Shown here one piece after another: positions 23,622 to 34,197 of a DNA stretch of 64,000 nucleotides. Every line of letters starts with the position of its first letter. The first letter of the stretch is position 1. Source of the stretch: Adiantum capillus-veneris (taxonomy: Eukaryota > Streptophyta > Polypodiopsida > Polypodiales > Pteridaceae); the NCBI GenBank assembly GCA_014529385.2, contig CM043967.1, positions 2,814,501 to 2,878,500 of the forward strand, read 5' to 3'. The position numbers were made by a program, and so were the translations under genes. The notes beneath the pieces are model-generated. The model saw only the letters and a list, made by a program, of their open reading frames with translations. It was not told the origin of the DNA and did no database searches.

Positions 23622-23940
23622 TCAGCATAAATTTAGCCTTCTGTGCAAGAAATGACATCATAGGAGCCAATACCATGATGCATTGAGCCCATATACCAAG
23701 TTTCAACCCATTTGGACATCAATTGCTACCCATGAGGGACAATCTACCCAAATTGTGACCTAAAGCCTAAATGAGCCCAAAAATCCACTTTTTGTCATCC
23801 AACTTCAAATCCAAGCTTATAACCATGTTCCATGAGCCTTACACTACCTACATGTCAAGTATGAACCAATTCTGAAGAAAAAGATGTTAAGTATGGAGCC
23901 TGATTTACCCTTGTAATTTTCTGTGGTAAAAGCGCACATT

Positions 23941-24680
23941 TGTAACACCCCCATTATGAGGAGAAGCCATCGTGCGTGAAGGAAAATCACTCACCGGAAA
24001 CCAAAATTTTCACGGACAAGAATCAAGGGCAACTTTAAAGGCTTCGGGGACGGAGGCCCTCGAGACTTTTTTTTCACCGGAATATTCTTTTTCGCCGGAA
24101 TATTATGGCCGGACGGCGGCCGAAAAGTGGTCGGAAAACAACCGGTCGGTTGGCCGGTGGCCGGTAGTCAATGGCCGATGGCCGGTGGCCGGTGGCCGAA
24201 TTCAATGGCCGGTGGCCGAATTCAAAAGCGGACTTGTCTTCTCAAGGGCGGCCACACATGGGCGGATTGGAGGGTCCGATTTGGACTTATTCGCACAAGG
24301 GCGGCTACACATGGCTGTCTCTCATAAGAGAGGGCAGCCCTTTTGGCCTATAAAAGGAGGCCATTTCTACACACATTTCATAGTGTGAAGTTGATGCAAC
24401 AAGGTGAGTGTGAGGTGGTGAGAGTGAAGCAAGGCGGGAGCTCCATTAAGGGTATAATTCCTTTGTAAACTACTTCTTGTTTTGAAGTACTAAAGCCATT
24501 GAGTGGCTGCTTTCCCGTGGACGTAGCCCACATTGGGTGAACCACGTATATCGTGTGTACTCTCTCTCTCTCTCTCTCTCTCCCTCTCTCTCTACTCTAT
24601 AATCTCGTGTATATAAATCTTTCTCTCTCCATTAAGTAATCTACTCAATTATCTATTTAGCTACGTCTTATTTCCTAACA
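23941..24680 (+). mobile_element. Probable solo LTR of an unrelated retrotransposon
   Basis: The sequence begins TGTAACACCCCC and ends TTTCCTAACA. In between are a TATAAAAG box (about 24349), a GTGAACCACGTAT segment (about 24538) typical of plant LTR R/U5 regions, and a (TC)n run (24560-24595). Direct repeats of a GGCCGGTGGCCG unit occupy about 24145-24220. No target duplication is visible (ACATT on the left, AAAGA on the right), so the ends may be slightly off, or recombination between two copies removed it. It separates palindrome copies 7 and 8 and lies just before the downstream ORF, which it could drive. Confidence 0.6.
24145..24222. repeat. GGCCGGTGGCCG tandem repeats
   Basis: Short GC-rich direct repeats with the core TGGCCGGTGGCCGAATTCAA lie in an otherwise AT-rich element, inside the probable solo LTR. 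Confidence 0.8.
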
Positions 24681-24682
24681 AA

Positions 24683-24706
24683 AGACATCCTACGCGTAGG
24701 ATGTCT
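24683..24706. repeat. 24 bp palindrome, copy 8
   Basis: Perfect palindrome, three bases after the end of the probable solo LTR and 167 bases before the ATG of the downstream ORF. Without the solo LTR it would lie about 345 bases from copy 7. Confidence 0.95.
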
Positions 24707-24872
24707 AGATGGATATTTTTTGGCCAAATTTGCACTGTGAGCACATGCACAGCTTCACAAGTTCCTTTTAAGCTATAATTTTGATTTTCAAGTCATTTGG
24801 ATAAGTAAAACTCAATTTAGCGGCTGATATGGAAAAAACGCTAACTTTGGATTGCTGAGTGCAACAGGATCT

Positions 24873-27800
24873 ATGGCAACCTCGAAGTCACCGGCAAAGA
24901 AGAAGAGAATGACAATCAAAGATTATCTGGACGAGGTGGAACCTTTTGTCATTCCAGAGGGCACACTAAAGCCCACCAGCACCTGGGTACAGGAAGATCT
25001 GTTAGAGTCAAACGACCTAAAGATATACCAGGGGGTGTTCAAAGACAATGAAGGCAATGTAATAGAGCTGCCAATGCTGCCAAGAGATCTCAATGAATTT
25101 GTCCGAAGCAAAATGGCCGGCTACTTGGAGAAAATTGACCTCCATAACTAATTCGAAGCAATACTAGCAGGGGTGGACTTCAAAAGAGTATGGGAGTTTG
25201 TAACAAGCATCAAAAAGGATGGGGTGGCCAAGGTGACAGATTTGCACGACAAACCCGATACAGAGATCATAATCACGGAGCGGGTTGTAGCCCATGCACT
25301 AGATCTCTCCAATCAGGGAGATAGTGTGACAAAAAGAAGGGATGAAGTCAAGGTGTACAAAGAGAAAAAGGCCAATTACACCTTTGAAGACATCGCCAAC
25401 CCAAAGGTGGCGATCATGAGCCAATTGTACAACCAGTACTTCCACATGTGCACGAAGAGGCCATAGAAGTACAGGATGCCGCCAGGTGCAATTGCCACAA
25501 CGTTTACTTGGGCAATGACAAAAGGTACCCCAAAGATAATCAACTATGCGGCATACATACATGACAGCTTGGTAAAAATGGGCAACAAAAAGCCAACCTA
25601 CATAGTGCCAGGAGAAATGATAACCAAGGTAATTTATGCAGCACTACACGCCAAGGGAAGGTGGCCTGACCCCCCATCTCAGAATGACTGGCTAAGGATA
25701 AGGGAAGACAAAGAAGACGAGCCACAACGAGCACCAAGGGTGGCTACAAGGTTGAAGAGACGGCTAGAGCACATGCAGAGGAGCAGCCTGAGCAGAAGAA
25801 AGGAAAAAAGGAATCTGCTCAAGTGCCCAACCAAAGAGACAAGATCACAAAAAGTGGCTAGACTTGAGAGGCTGATGGAGAGTTTCCGAGTAGAAAAGCC
25901 CTAAAGGGTGATTTAAACGAACTATGGAAGCCATCTCTCGAGTCTATGTCCGGATCATCCAGAAGAGTGCAGAGGGACCGCTTTGAAGACTATATCAAGA
26001 ATTTCGAGATTCTTGATGCTGCAGCGGAAAACATTCCCCGTGTCCCTTTCACTGAGGAAGAAGTGGAGCAGATAAGGCAGACATTGCTAGATGAACAAGA
26101 AAGCCAAGAAAGGAAAAGAAAAATGAAAGCAGACAGAGACTTAAAGGGCAAACCTGCAGCTTTACCACATAGCCCTAAATGCCATCACCACCACCATCAC
26201 CACCTCCTAGCAGCCCTCCACCAAAAGATAAGGAGGCTGGGGACAATCAAGAAGAACACCAGGCTGAGGAGCAAGAGTAAAGGCCAGAACCTGAGCCCAA
26301 AGAAGAGGCCAAGACTGCGTCTAAGCAAAAAGAACTAGAGGAGGCATATTATGCATTTTTGGATCTGCTAGCTGCAGGCTATACAAGGGAAGAAGCTGCC
26401 ACAGTCGCATTCGACTTGGCAAGGACAGGGCATAAAGAACAGATGCCAGGCATCCGGCTAGTTGAGCTAAAGGAAATTGCTACCAACACGGTAGACCTGC
26501 ACCCGCCTCGAATGATTGGGATGTGGTGATGACAATGCTAGCTGGAATAAGAGCACAATCTGTGGCATCAGACGAAGAATTGATAACTCTAAAGGCCACC
26601 GAAGAAAATACCAAGATGGAAAGGGATATTCTGCAGGCACAAAGCCAAGGGCTAAAAGAGAGAGAAGCTGACCTCCAGGCCAGCTTGGCAATGGCTCTAC
26701 AAAACTACCAAGCAAAGCAAGAAGCAAATGAGGCAGCAGCAAAGAGATTACAAGCAGCTGAAGAAGAGTGTCTGCAACTCAGCAAGTCATTGCGAGATGC
26801 CGAAACAGAACGGGATAATCTGACACTCCAACTAGCAGAAGAAACTAAAGAAGTAGAGGCCATGAGGAATGCAAAGGAAAAGGCAGAGATAGAACAAGAA
26901 GCAAGCTTGGATGAAGTCCTTGAGCTCAAGGACCAATTAAAAGTCAAAGATCAAACCATCCAGAGGCTGCGAGCATCACCTGCTAGAGTTAGAGCTATGA
27001 GCTCGAATCAAATCATTTTCGAGAGTCAAATATATGAAGAGCAGATGCAAGAACTCCAGAAAGAGCTAACTCTCGAGAAGAAGCAGAGGTTGATGATGGC
27101 TGAAGGTTCTATCGCAATGCAAACCATAATGGAGGACAGCCACCTAAAAAAGTAAACGCTGAACTCAATGACCTCCTCGTGACTATGGGCGGAGAAGCCG
27201 AAGCGGAAAAGCAGACACTCCTCAAGCAAATTGAGGAGTTGAAAGGCCGGCAACAAGCAGAAGCAGAAAGCTCAAGGCCAGCTGCCAATGAGGGCATCAA
27301 CCTCGACAATGTGGCAGAACCTGTGGACACATCCATGCCAGAGGAAAGCACAGCAGGATCCTCTCAAGAGCCACGGGATCTAACACAAGAAGAGGAGGAA
27401 AAATTGCGTAAAGCAATAGAGACAGAGCTCAGAGAAAGCACAAAGGAAGCCTTGGAATGGGAACAGAGGGTTTTCAAATCTATGACAATTCAGAAAATAG
27501 ACGCCAGCAATCTCAGGTGTGAATGGCTTCAACCCTCTCTACCATATCCATTGCTGAAATATGAGGCGGCAACAATAAACAGGCGAATCAGAGAAGAGCC
27601 AACGGTCCCTCTCTACAACGCAGACACCTCGAGGCCAGAAGGAGTAAAGCTCATAGTGGATTCTCAGCCAAAGTGGAGGAAGGCTTGGCTTACCAAGTAC
27701 CCGCAATACCTAATACACTTGGTAGAGGCACCTAAACACATCAGAGACAACCTCAGCTTCTGTCCTCTACTAAGGGTTAGGACGTGGAAAGCACAAGAAA

Positions 27801-28258
27801 TCTTACAAAGAAGCCAACCCACTTGGCTGAACTACCCAAAGTTGCCGGGTGTGAAGGCAGGTGAGAGAATAAGTGTACAATACATGGTGAAAACCCTAAC
27901 GGGCGCCATAAAGTTGTTTACTGGCTCACCTGACCTTACATGCATTATGATAAGAAAGATCTGCAGAACCATCCTAGCAGTGTTCGAGACCTTCAAGCCA
28001 GGCCAGGTGACTGACAGCATATTCTTCTTCCAAGATACATACAGATGTGCTTATGATATGTCATGTCAGCCTTCCAAGGAGGTGATACATGCGTTGTATC
28101 AAAGAATTATGTTTCTCCCATCCTATCACCTCCAAGAGTTTGAAGAAGCATTCTACACTGGGTTCTTCACCATGCATACAGATATCTTTGGCCCAACAAT
28201 GCTAAATCTACATGCACGGTACGAATCACTGCTAAAAATGTGGGAGACCATAAGATGA
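24873..28258 (+). pseudogene. Large extra ORF (aORF) downstream of pol in element 2
   Basis: The ORF starts at ATG 24873 (MATSKSPAKKKRM), after a possible splice acceptor at 24866-24867. One frame runs to 25904 with stops at about 25149 and 25464. Further segments lie in shifted frames: 25946-26338, about 26339-26521, 26523-27155 and 27179-28258. The N-terminal 350 residues share motifs with 1-830. The middle (26550-27290) is an Ala/Glu/Gln/Lys-rich coiled coil of over 200 residues. The C-terminal domain (27660-28258: WRKAWLTKYP, YMVKTLTGA, FEEAFYTGFFT) is the best conserved part. I recognise no known family. Its place between pol and the 3' LTR is that of env-like or accessory ORFs in plant retroelements, yet I see no membrane segments. 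A structural or nucleic-acid-binding role is possible but unproven. Confidence 0.75.
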
Positions 28259-28295
28259 AGCAAAGGATCAAGGCCATGTCGGGGACGACATGAAC

Positions 28296-28309
28296 AAGGA
28301 GGGGGGGGA
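28296..28309 (+). other. Terminal polypurine tract of element 2
   Basis: AAGGAGGGGGGGGA lies directly before the TG of the 3' LTR. This is the normal plus-strand primer. Confidence 0.9.
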
Positions 28310-29241
28310 TGTTAGAAGCTGGACACACCCCACGGCATCTAACTACTCGGGGAACTATTATTTTTGTAATTATTCATTCATTGAGGAAAACCCGATTTTT
28401 CACATTGTAAATATTGGGACTTACAGAAGTTTCCAGATTGTATCCCAGTTTTGATAGTTAGACTAAGTTGATGGTTGATTTTGGAACTTTAGGGTTTGAG
28501 AAGTTGTAAGGTATATATACCACTTTTTGACCTTAATGAAAAACCTTTTGTCCTTTTAAACAAGTTTTAAGTTTGTGAGTGAGCGTACTGTGTACGTGAG
28601 AGAGAGTGTGAGCTTCGTCTTGACGCTACGTGTGCTACGGTGGTCGGAATCGAGTACGGAAAAGTGCAGCGTGTTGCCCCCGACTAGAGCTACGAGCCGA
28701 TACCAACATTGCGCGCCTACGGTCCGGCTTTGGGAGCTCCTTCTATGAGCTTCATCGGTTGTTTGGGTGAGCATACGTTATCTGATTTCGCATTACAGCA
28801 TATCCACGCATTCACATTGAGTAGAGCTACACATTATGCACTTCAGATTTCGGAAACAAAGACCTGCAGATTTCGGCCAGACATCCTACGTGTTTCTGCA
28901 CCGGGTGTTTTGGGTCGTGATTTTGGTTCATAGACCTTAGGGAGAGTGGCCTATAGGTATTAGTAGGGTCTTCTTCAAGTTCTATGGTGTTTCGAAAGTG
29001 TTTGATGGGTGTTCGGCTCTAGCAAGCATTGTAGGAAGTATCCTCTTTTGCGCTCTTGAAGACTGTGACTGAAACAATTGGTAGGGACCTCTGTAGGAAT
29101 TAGTTAGGAGTCGGTCGAGTGTAGGTTGACACCTTATGCTTGCTTCCACGCGCCTGCGGGTCGAGCTTCGTCCTTAGCTGACATTACTTGTTAGGTGAGT
29201 TCTCGTTGTGCCGACGTCCGTCGCGGCGTATCCGTCCAACA
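28310..29241 (+). repeat. 3' LTR of element 2
   Basis: This 932 bp copy starts TGTTAG and ends CCAACA. It keeps the TATATATA box and carries AGACATCCTACGTGT at 28879-28893, fifteen bases identical to the left part of palindrome copies 5 and 6. By-eye comparison with the 5' copy gives about 27 substitutions, roughly two thirds of them transitions, and no gaps. Confidence 0.93.
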
Positions 29242-29246
29242 AAGGG
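29242..29246. repeat. Right target-site duplication of element 2
   Basis: AAGGG, identical to 8808-8812. Confidence 0.9.
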
Positions 29247-29930
29247 CATAATCAACAATGAGAAGAGGCAAAACTTCCCTCCACACATATCATGATTAAT
29301 GAGTAGACACTTCCCTCTAAACAGGTGAGATTTATTTTGGCATGAATTCTTTGTATGAGCCTTAGGATCTCATGAGAACCTACATGTTGTATCTAATTGA
29401 ACCATGTACAATGAATCTACCGAGACTTACCATGATGTATCCAATTGAGAACCATGACTGCTAAATCTAGTTAGAGCCTGTCATGATGTATCATGAGGAC
29501 CTTGTAGTTAGACCCTGATAAATCTAGTTAGAGCCTGTCATGATGTATCATGAGGACCTTGTAGTTGAATCCAACTAGAGACCTAAGCACCATGAAACCA
29601 TGGCACTATGACAACCATGACACCATGATATGAATGCATTAGAATAATGTAGGCTTAGGAGGGCATCTGATGGGTTCACCCTACATTATCCTAGCCTTAT
29701 GGAGCCTCTCTCTAGCTACACATGATGATTGATGATGTGGAATAATGCCTTATGATATAGCTATGATACATGGACCTTTCTAGCCTATCTACACCTAGAT
29801 AGGGATTAATTCGAAAGGTTAAATAACCCTTAAAATATTGCATACGAGTTTTTCCCATAAATCTTAACCAAATGCATGAACCCTAGCTGCTACCACACCT
29901 CACACATGATGTCATTCAACCTACAACTCC
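29247..29930. other. Flank of element 2, anonymous, with a short tandem duplication
   Basis: The interrupted short ORF resumes at 29247 and stops after 15 codons. A unit of about 58 bases (CTAGTTAGAGCCTGTCATGA and following) is duplicated at about 29465-29570. Nothing else is recognised. Confidence 0.5.
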
Positions 29931-30419
29931 TTCTCATATAGGAAAAATTTGTTTTGCAAATGTCTACATAAGGGACTCCTCAAGATCAGCTTATGGCTCA
30001 AAAGTGGTGTGCCATATAAGTCAAGTGGAAAAACCATGAAACCCATGAGTGTTATTATAGGCCAAGGTACAATGGAGATATACAGCATGTACCCATGGAG
30101 AGTCAAGAACAAAAATTCTACCACTACCTAGTGGAAATCCAATTTTCCTTAGTTGATGCAACTTAAAGAACATGCAAGCAAACAAGCCATGGTTCCTACC
30201 ATCTCCTAGGAGCAAGTACCACTTCCATGCCAATTAATGAAGATTGGTATATGCCACCACTTAGGGTAGAACTAGACCATCATATGCCTATCAAAGTGAA
30301 TCCAATCTACTTGGCAAAACTGGGCCTCATCAGAAACAAAGGGTAGAGGGTTGTCAACATTGTGGAGACCATGATCAATGGAAGAATGCATGTAGAGAGA
30401 TGGGTTAAAACTTGGCACC

Positions 30420-32620
30420 TCCTACTATATATTGTTATAATTTTTGTAATAAATGGAATCACTTTCCAGAGGACTATCCAAGAAACCCAAACAACCATAA
30501 CAAACTACTATTGGATGTAGTAGTGTCAATTCCATCAACCTCATTGAGCGTGAACCAATAGTGCAGGTGAAAGTTGTGACAAGAGCTCAAAGAAAGCTCC
30601 AAAAACAAAACAAGTATCAAGATGTTTAGGAAAGTAAGAAGTCATCACAAGCTACAAAATAAGCAAGAATGCATAGAAACTCACTAAGAGAGCTGAAACA
30701 AAAGGCACTTATTGAAGAAAAGTCTAAAGAATTGTATGACAAGAGAGACTACATTTCTATCAAGATAGAGGATCATTCATGGAATCTAGAGGATCTATCT
30801 TGGTAGATAAAGTATATGAGAACCAAAGAAAGATACCAAGTAGGATTTTAAGTGGGGCAAAACTTGGAAAACAAATGGAAACACTACCTGCACCCAAAGC
30901 ATGAAGCTGCAACACTTGAAGTCTTTAAGGGATTATAACATAAGAGATTTTGGAAACCCAAAAACAAGAGCTAGTCAATCTTGATGAAACAAAACCAAAG
31001 GAAACTATTAGTGAAAAAGATCTACCTATGAGAACCATTGCAAAAGAGGAAACAAATCCAATAGTGCAAGATGTACAAAATGGAATGGGAGGGATTCCAC
31101 ACATTGTGGATGATTGACTGGCACAACTGTGGAAAAAAGTAAGGGGTGCTAATGACATCATTCAAATCATATAGCTATCTCCCTTTGAAGAATTATGCCT
31201 AGAAATTCCTTCCATGGTATTAGAGATGCATTTGTTGTATGGGGATTGGGTGTCAAAATCCTCTATGGATTCAATCACCAATATCTTCAAACATTTACCT
31301 TCATACCTGAAAGAACATGAAGAAGGATTATAATTTTCAAAACCACCAAAGTACACACAACAAAGGAGACCCTTGATGTAAGTAATTTACATTCTATCCT
31401 ATGCACTCCAATCAAGTGTACTATAACTATGGAAGAATTGTTGAAACTCAAACCACACCTTTGCAATGATTTGAAAAATAGTTTGGGAAAGAATGGAAGA
31501 GTGAGTGTAGAGAGCAGAGTCAAAACTTGGTACCTCTTATTGTATATTGTCATGATTGTTGTAAGAAAGGGTATCAATTTCTAGAGGACTGCCCAAGAAA
31601 CCCAAACAAACATAACAAAGCGGTGTTGAATGTGGTAGAGTCAATTTTGTCAACCTCATTTGAGCATGAACCAATAGTTCCCATGAATGTTGTGACAAGT
31701 GCTCAAACAAATCTCCAAAAACAAAACAATTTTGAGGATGTTGAGGGAGATAAGAAGTCATTTCAAGCTACAAAAAGAGAAAAACTGCAAAGAAACTCAC
31801 TAAGAAAGTGAAAACAAAAGGCACAAACTAAAGAAAAGGCTAAAGAATTGTCTAAAAAAATACCAAGTCCACTTCTCTCAAGGTGAAAGGATCAAAAATG
31901 GAACCTAGGGGATCAACCTCAGTAGATAAAGTATATGATCCAATCAATGCTACTCTAGAAGCATACCAAGTAGGATTACAAGCTTGAAAAACCTTAGACA
32001 ATAGATAGAAACCCTACCCACACCTAAAGCTTGAAGCTGCAAAACTTGAAGCCTTTGAGAGATTAGTCAAGATAGCATAAGAGTTTTTGGAAGCCCAAAA
32101 ACAAGAACCAAAGCCCAATGAAACAGAACCAAAGGAGAATATTAGTGAGAAGGATCTCCCTATGAGAGAGCAAATCATTCCAAAAGAGGAAATGGATGAA
32201 ATAGGGTTTAATACAAGAGATGAATGGGGGTGATTTCACATGTTTTGGATGCTTGGCCAACACAATTGTGGAAAAAAATAAGGGGTGCTTATGACACAAG
32301 TCAAATCATAAAATCATCTCCCTTTGAAGAATTATGGCTGGAACATCCTTCAATTGCAATAGAGACATAGTTGTAGTATATGAATTGAGGGTCAAAACCC
32401 TCGAGGCTTCAAAGGCCAATACCCTAAAAAATTTATCCTCATGCTTCGAAGATCATGAAGAAGGACCAATAATTTGCAAAACCACCAGCATACACGCTAT
32501 GAAGGAGACCCTCGATGTGATCAATTTTACACTATCTTATCCACTCCAATCAAGTGCACTATCACTTTGGGAGAATTGTTGAAGCTCGGACCACATTTAT
32601 GGAATGATTTGAAAGTAGTT
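30420..32620 (+). repeat. 1.1 kb tandem duplication inside the ancient element
   Basis: Unit 1 (about 30420-31500) and unit 2 (about 31520-32620) share, in order, the AAGAAACCCAAACAA segment, a CAAAAACAAAACAA segment, GGAAACCCAAAAACAAGAGC/GGAAGCCCAAAAACAAGAAC, and CACTCCAATCAAGTG near the end. They have diverged by many substitutions and small gaps. The unit spans the zinc-knuckle and linker part of the gag-pro region, so the ancestor would have had two knuckle regions. Confidence 0.75.
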
Positions 32621-33610
32621 TGGAAAAGATCGGTGCCAAAGGGTTAACAAAAGAACATTTCAACCAACTAAACCAAGAAATTATCCAGGGAAAATAGGTA
32701 AATTTGTTTTTATGAACAAAGTGGGAGAGGAGAAGAAGGCAATACCATGCTGCCTCTTGAATATGTCGGAGTTGAATCTCTTGCTATATTGGGTAGTGGA
32801 GCAGGAACTTCTATTACTACCAAACAAGTTTGGAAAGCTTGGGTAAAACCATCGATTAGAAAGATTTGCATGAAGCCACAACTAGGATTGTTAGAAGGAG
32901 TGATAGTCACCTTGTATAAAATTGACTACAAACATACTTTTTCTATCGTGGATTTGAGGGCCACATCAAACTACAAAATCATATTAGGAAGATTGTTTAT
33001 GAAACGACTCCAAATGATTTAAGATTGGGACTATAATGCCATATATCTTAAGCAATTCGAAGAAATAATGAGATTGAGTATAACAGATTTTTCTTATTGA
33101 GATGTACATAGGACTCCATTAGAGAAGTGAAATTGTTTTTGTTCCATTCATAGAAAAGTGGAATACAAGAAGTCAAGGGTTTCCAAAACAAGAGAAAATT
33201 AGATGATATTTGACATTAAGATAGCTGAAACAAAATCCACTAGAGAGATACTTTACAATGAAGTAGGAGACCAAGAGTGCTATACCTTCCAAGAAGGAAT
33301 TCCTTTTAGGAGTCTTTAAAAGAATGATTCAGATAGAGCATGCTACAATACGGAAACTCCATTACAACCACTAGTTACAAATTGGAATCAAGAATTATTG
33401 AATCTTAATTTAGCCAAGCCTCAATGAGAACAATGTGTTTATGGAATTCATTTACATAATGAACCGTCTAGGAAGGGGGGAGCTACACCCAAGATCATCA
33501 CTCGGTAACCCTTTTAGGAAACGTTATTTTGCAATTCAAAAACAAAGATAGAAAGAAATGCAAGCGCAAAGGGATCTTGAATATTTGGAGAGATTTCAAG
33601 AAATTGAAGA

Positions 33611-33722
33611 AATACATCCTATTCAAGACTATCCAATGGTACCTCCCATGGCCGTCCATACAACAAAATTTGTACGGACGGCCATGGGAGGTACTATTGG
33701 ATAGTCTTGAATAGGACGTATT
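33611..33722. repeat. Near-perfect 47 bp inverted repeat (hairpin)
   Basis: The left arm 33611-33657 and right arm 33676-33722 are reverse complements with two mismatches, separated by 18 bases. The arms include ACCTCCCATGGCCGTCC and its complement. It lies in decayed retroelement sequence where everything else has diverged strongly, so it is either a recent inverted duplication or a constrained hairpin. Confidence 0.9.
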
Positions 33723-34197
33723 TTTTCAAGTGGAGCCATTACCAATCAATGATAAACTCCAAAACTTCTAGGACAAGGGAAAATCAAAGTTGCAACAACT
33801 CAAGTCAAGGTTGATGGTCAGTAACTTCATCAAGTAGCTATGAGTTATTTATTGCCTCAAGATCTACTATGAAAGCAACAACCAACATGAGGAAAATAAA
33901 AGAAAACATGAAGTCCAAAAAGAAAGTGGTTTTGCACTATCACCAGCAACAAAGGCTAAGCAAATTTGGGTTCCAAAGTCTCAAGTGGTTGCAACAAAGA
34001 TGGAAATGAATCTTTTAGTTAGGGGTATAACAAATGGTCGTAATGTTTTTTTTTAAGAAAACAACAAATGATCCCAATGAAGCTACTTCAAGCACAAGGG
34101 TTCTACAAGGGTAGCACACATATTTTGCTACCTAATCTTAACCGCCAAACAACCTCCTCATCAGATGCAAAAAGCGCGAGCTGAAAAGTCAAGCATG

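Larger units (their letters stand above)
8813..29241 (+). mobile_element. Complete 20.4 kb Ty3/gypsy LTR retrotransposon (element 2)
   Basis: The element has two 932 bp LTRs, a tRNA-Asp-type primer site, gag, protease, RT, RNase H and integrase in Ty3/gypsy order, a long 3' region with a second large ORF, a terminal polypurine tract and a 5 bp target duplication. The primer type, the size and the downstream ORF recall the Athila/Tat group of plant Ty3/gypsy elements. Clade assignment needs a tree, and the YMDDLCVHS RT motif is not one I can pin to a named family. About 27 differences between the LTRs (roughly 2.9 %, no gaps) suggest a young insertion. Coding frames nevertheless carry many stops and a few frameshifts. 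A separate solo LTR (23941-24680) interrupts the region before the downstream ORF. The element landed in a short ORF that resumes at 29247. Confidence 0.93.
29931..34010 (+). pseudogene. Ancient gag-protease relative of element 2, RT and IN missing
   Basis: The order matches element 2. About 29985-30060 resembles the Gag segment WCAIEQKWTNHGTEECYY. 30420-30560 and 31520-31700 resemble the second zinc-knuckle region (DCPRNPNKHNK). 32740-33022 resembles PR1 (AILGSGAGTSITTKQVW, then KIILGRLFM). About 33960 carries the KQIWVPK tail motif. In the protease the catalytic Asp of D-S-G is replaced by Gly (GSGAG). RT, RNase H and integrase are absent between 33022 and 33960. Stops and frame changes are frequent, so the copy is far older than element 2. 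It is either a deletion derivative or a non-autonomous subfamily. Confidence 0.75.

Noticed and set aside
24340-24410. An autonomous internal promoter of element 2 before the extra ORF
   Set aside because: The TATA box lies inside a segment with LTR-type ends and LTR-type R/U5 wording, so it is more likely part of an inserted solo LTR.
24873-28258. The extra ORF as a retroviral envelope gene
   Set aside because: No signal peptide, no fusion-peptide-like or membrane-spanning segment is visible, and long coiled coils dominate.
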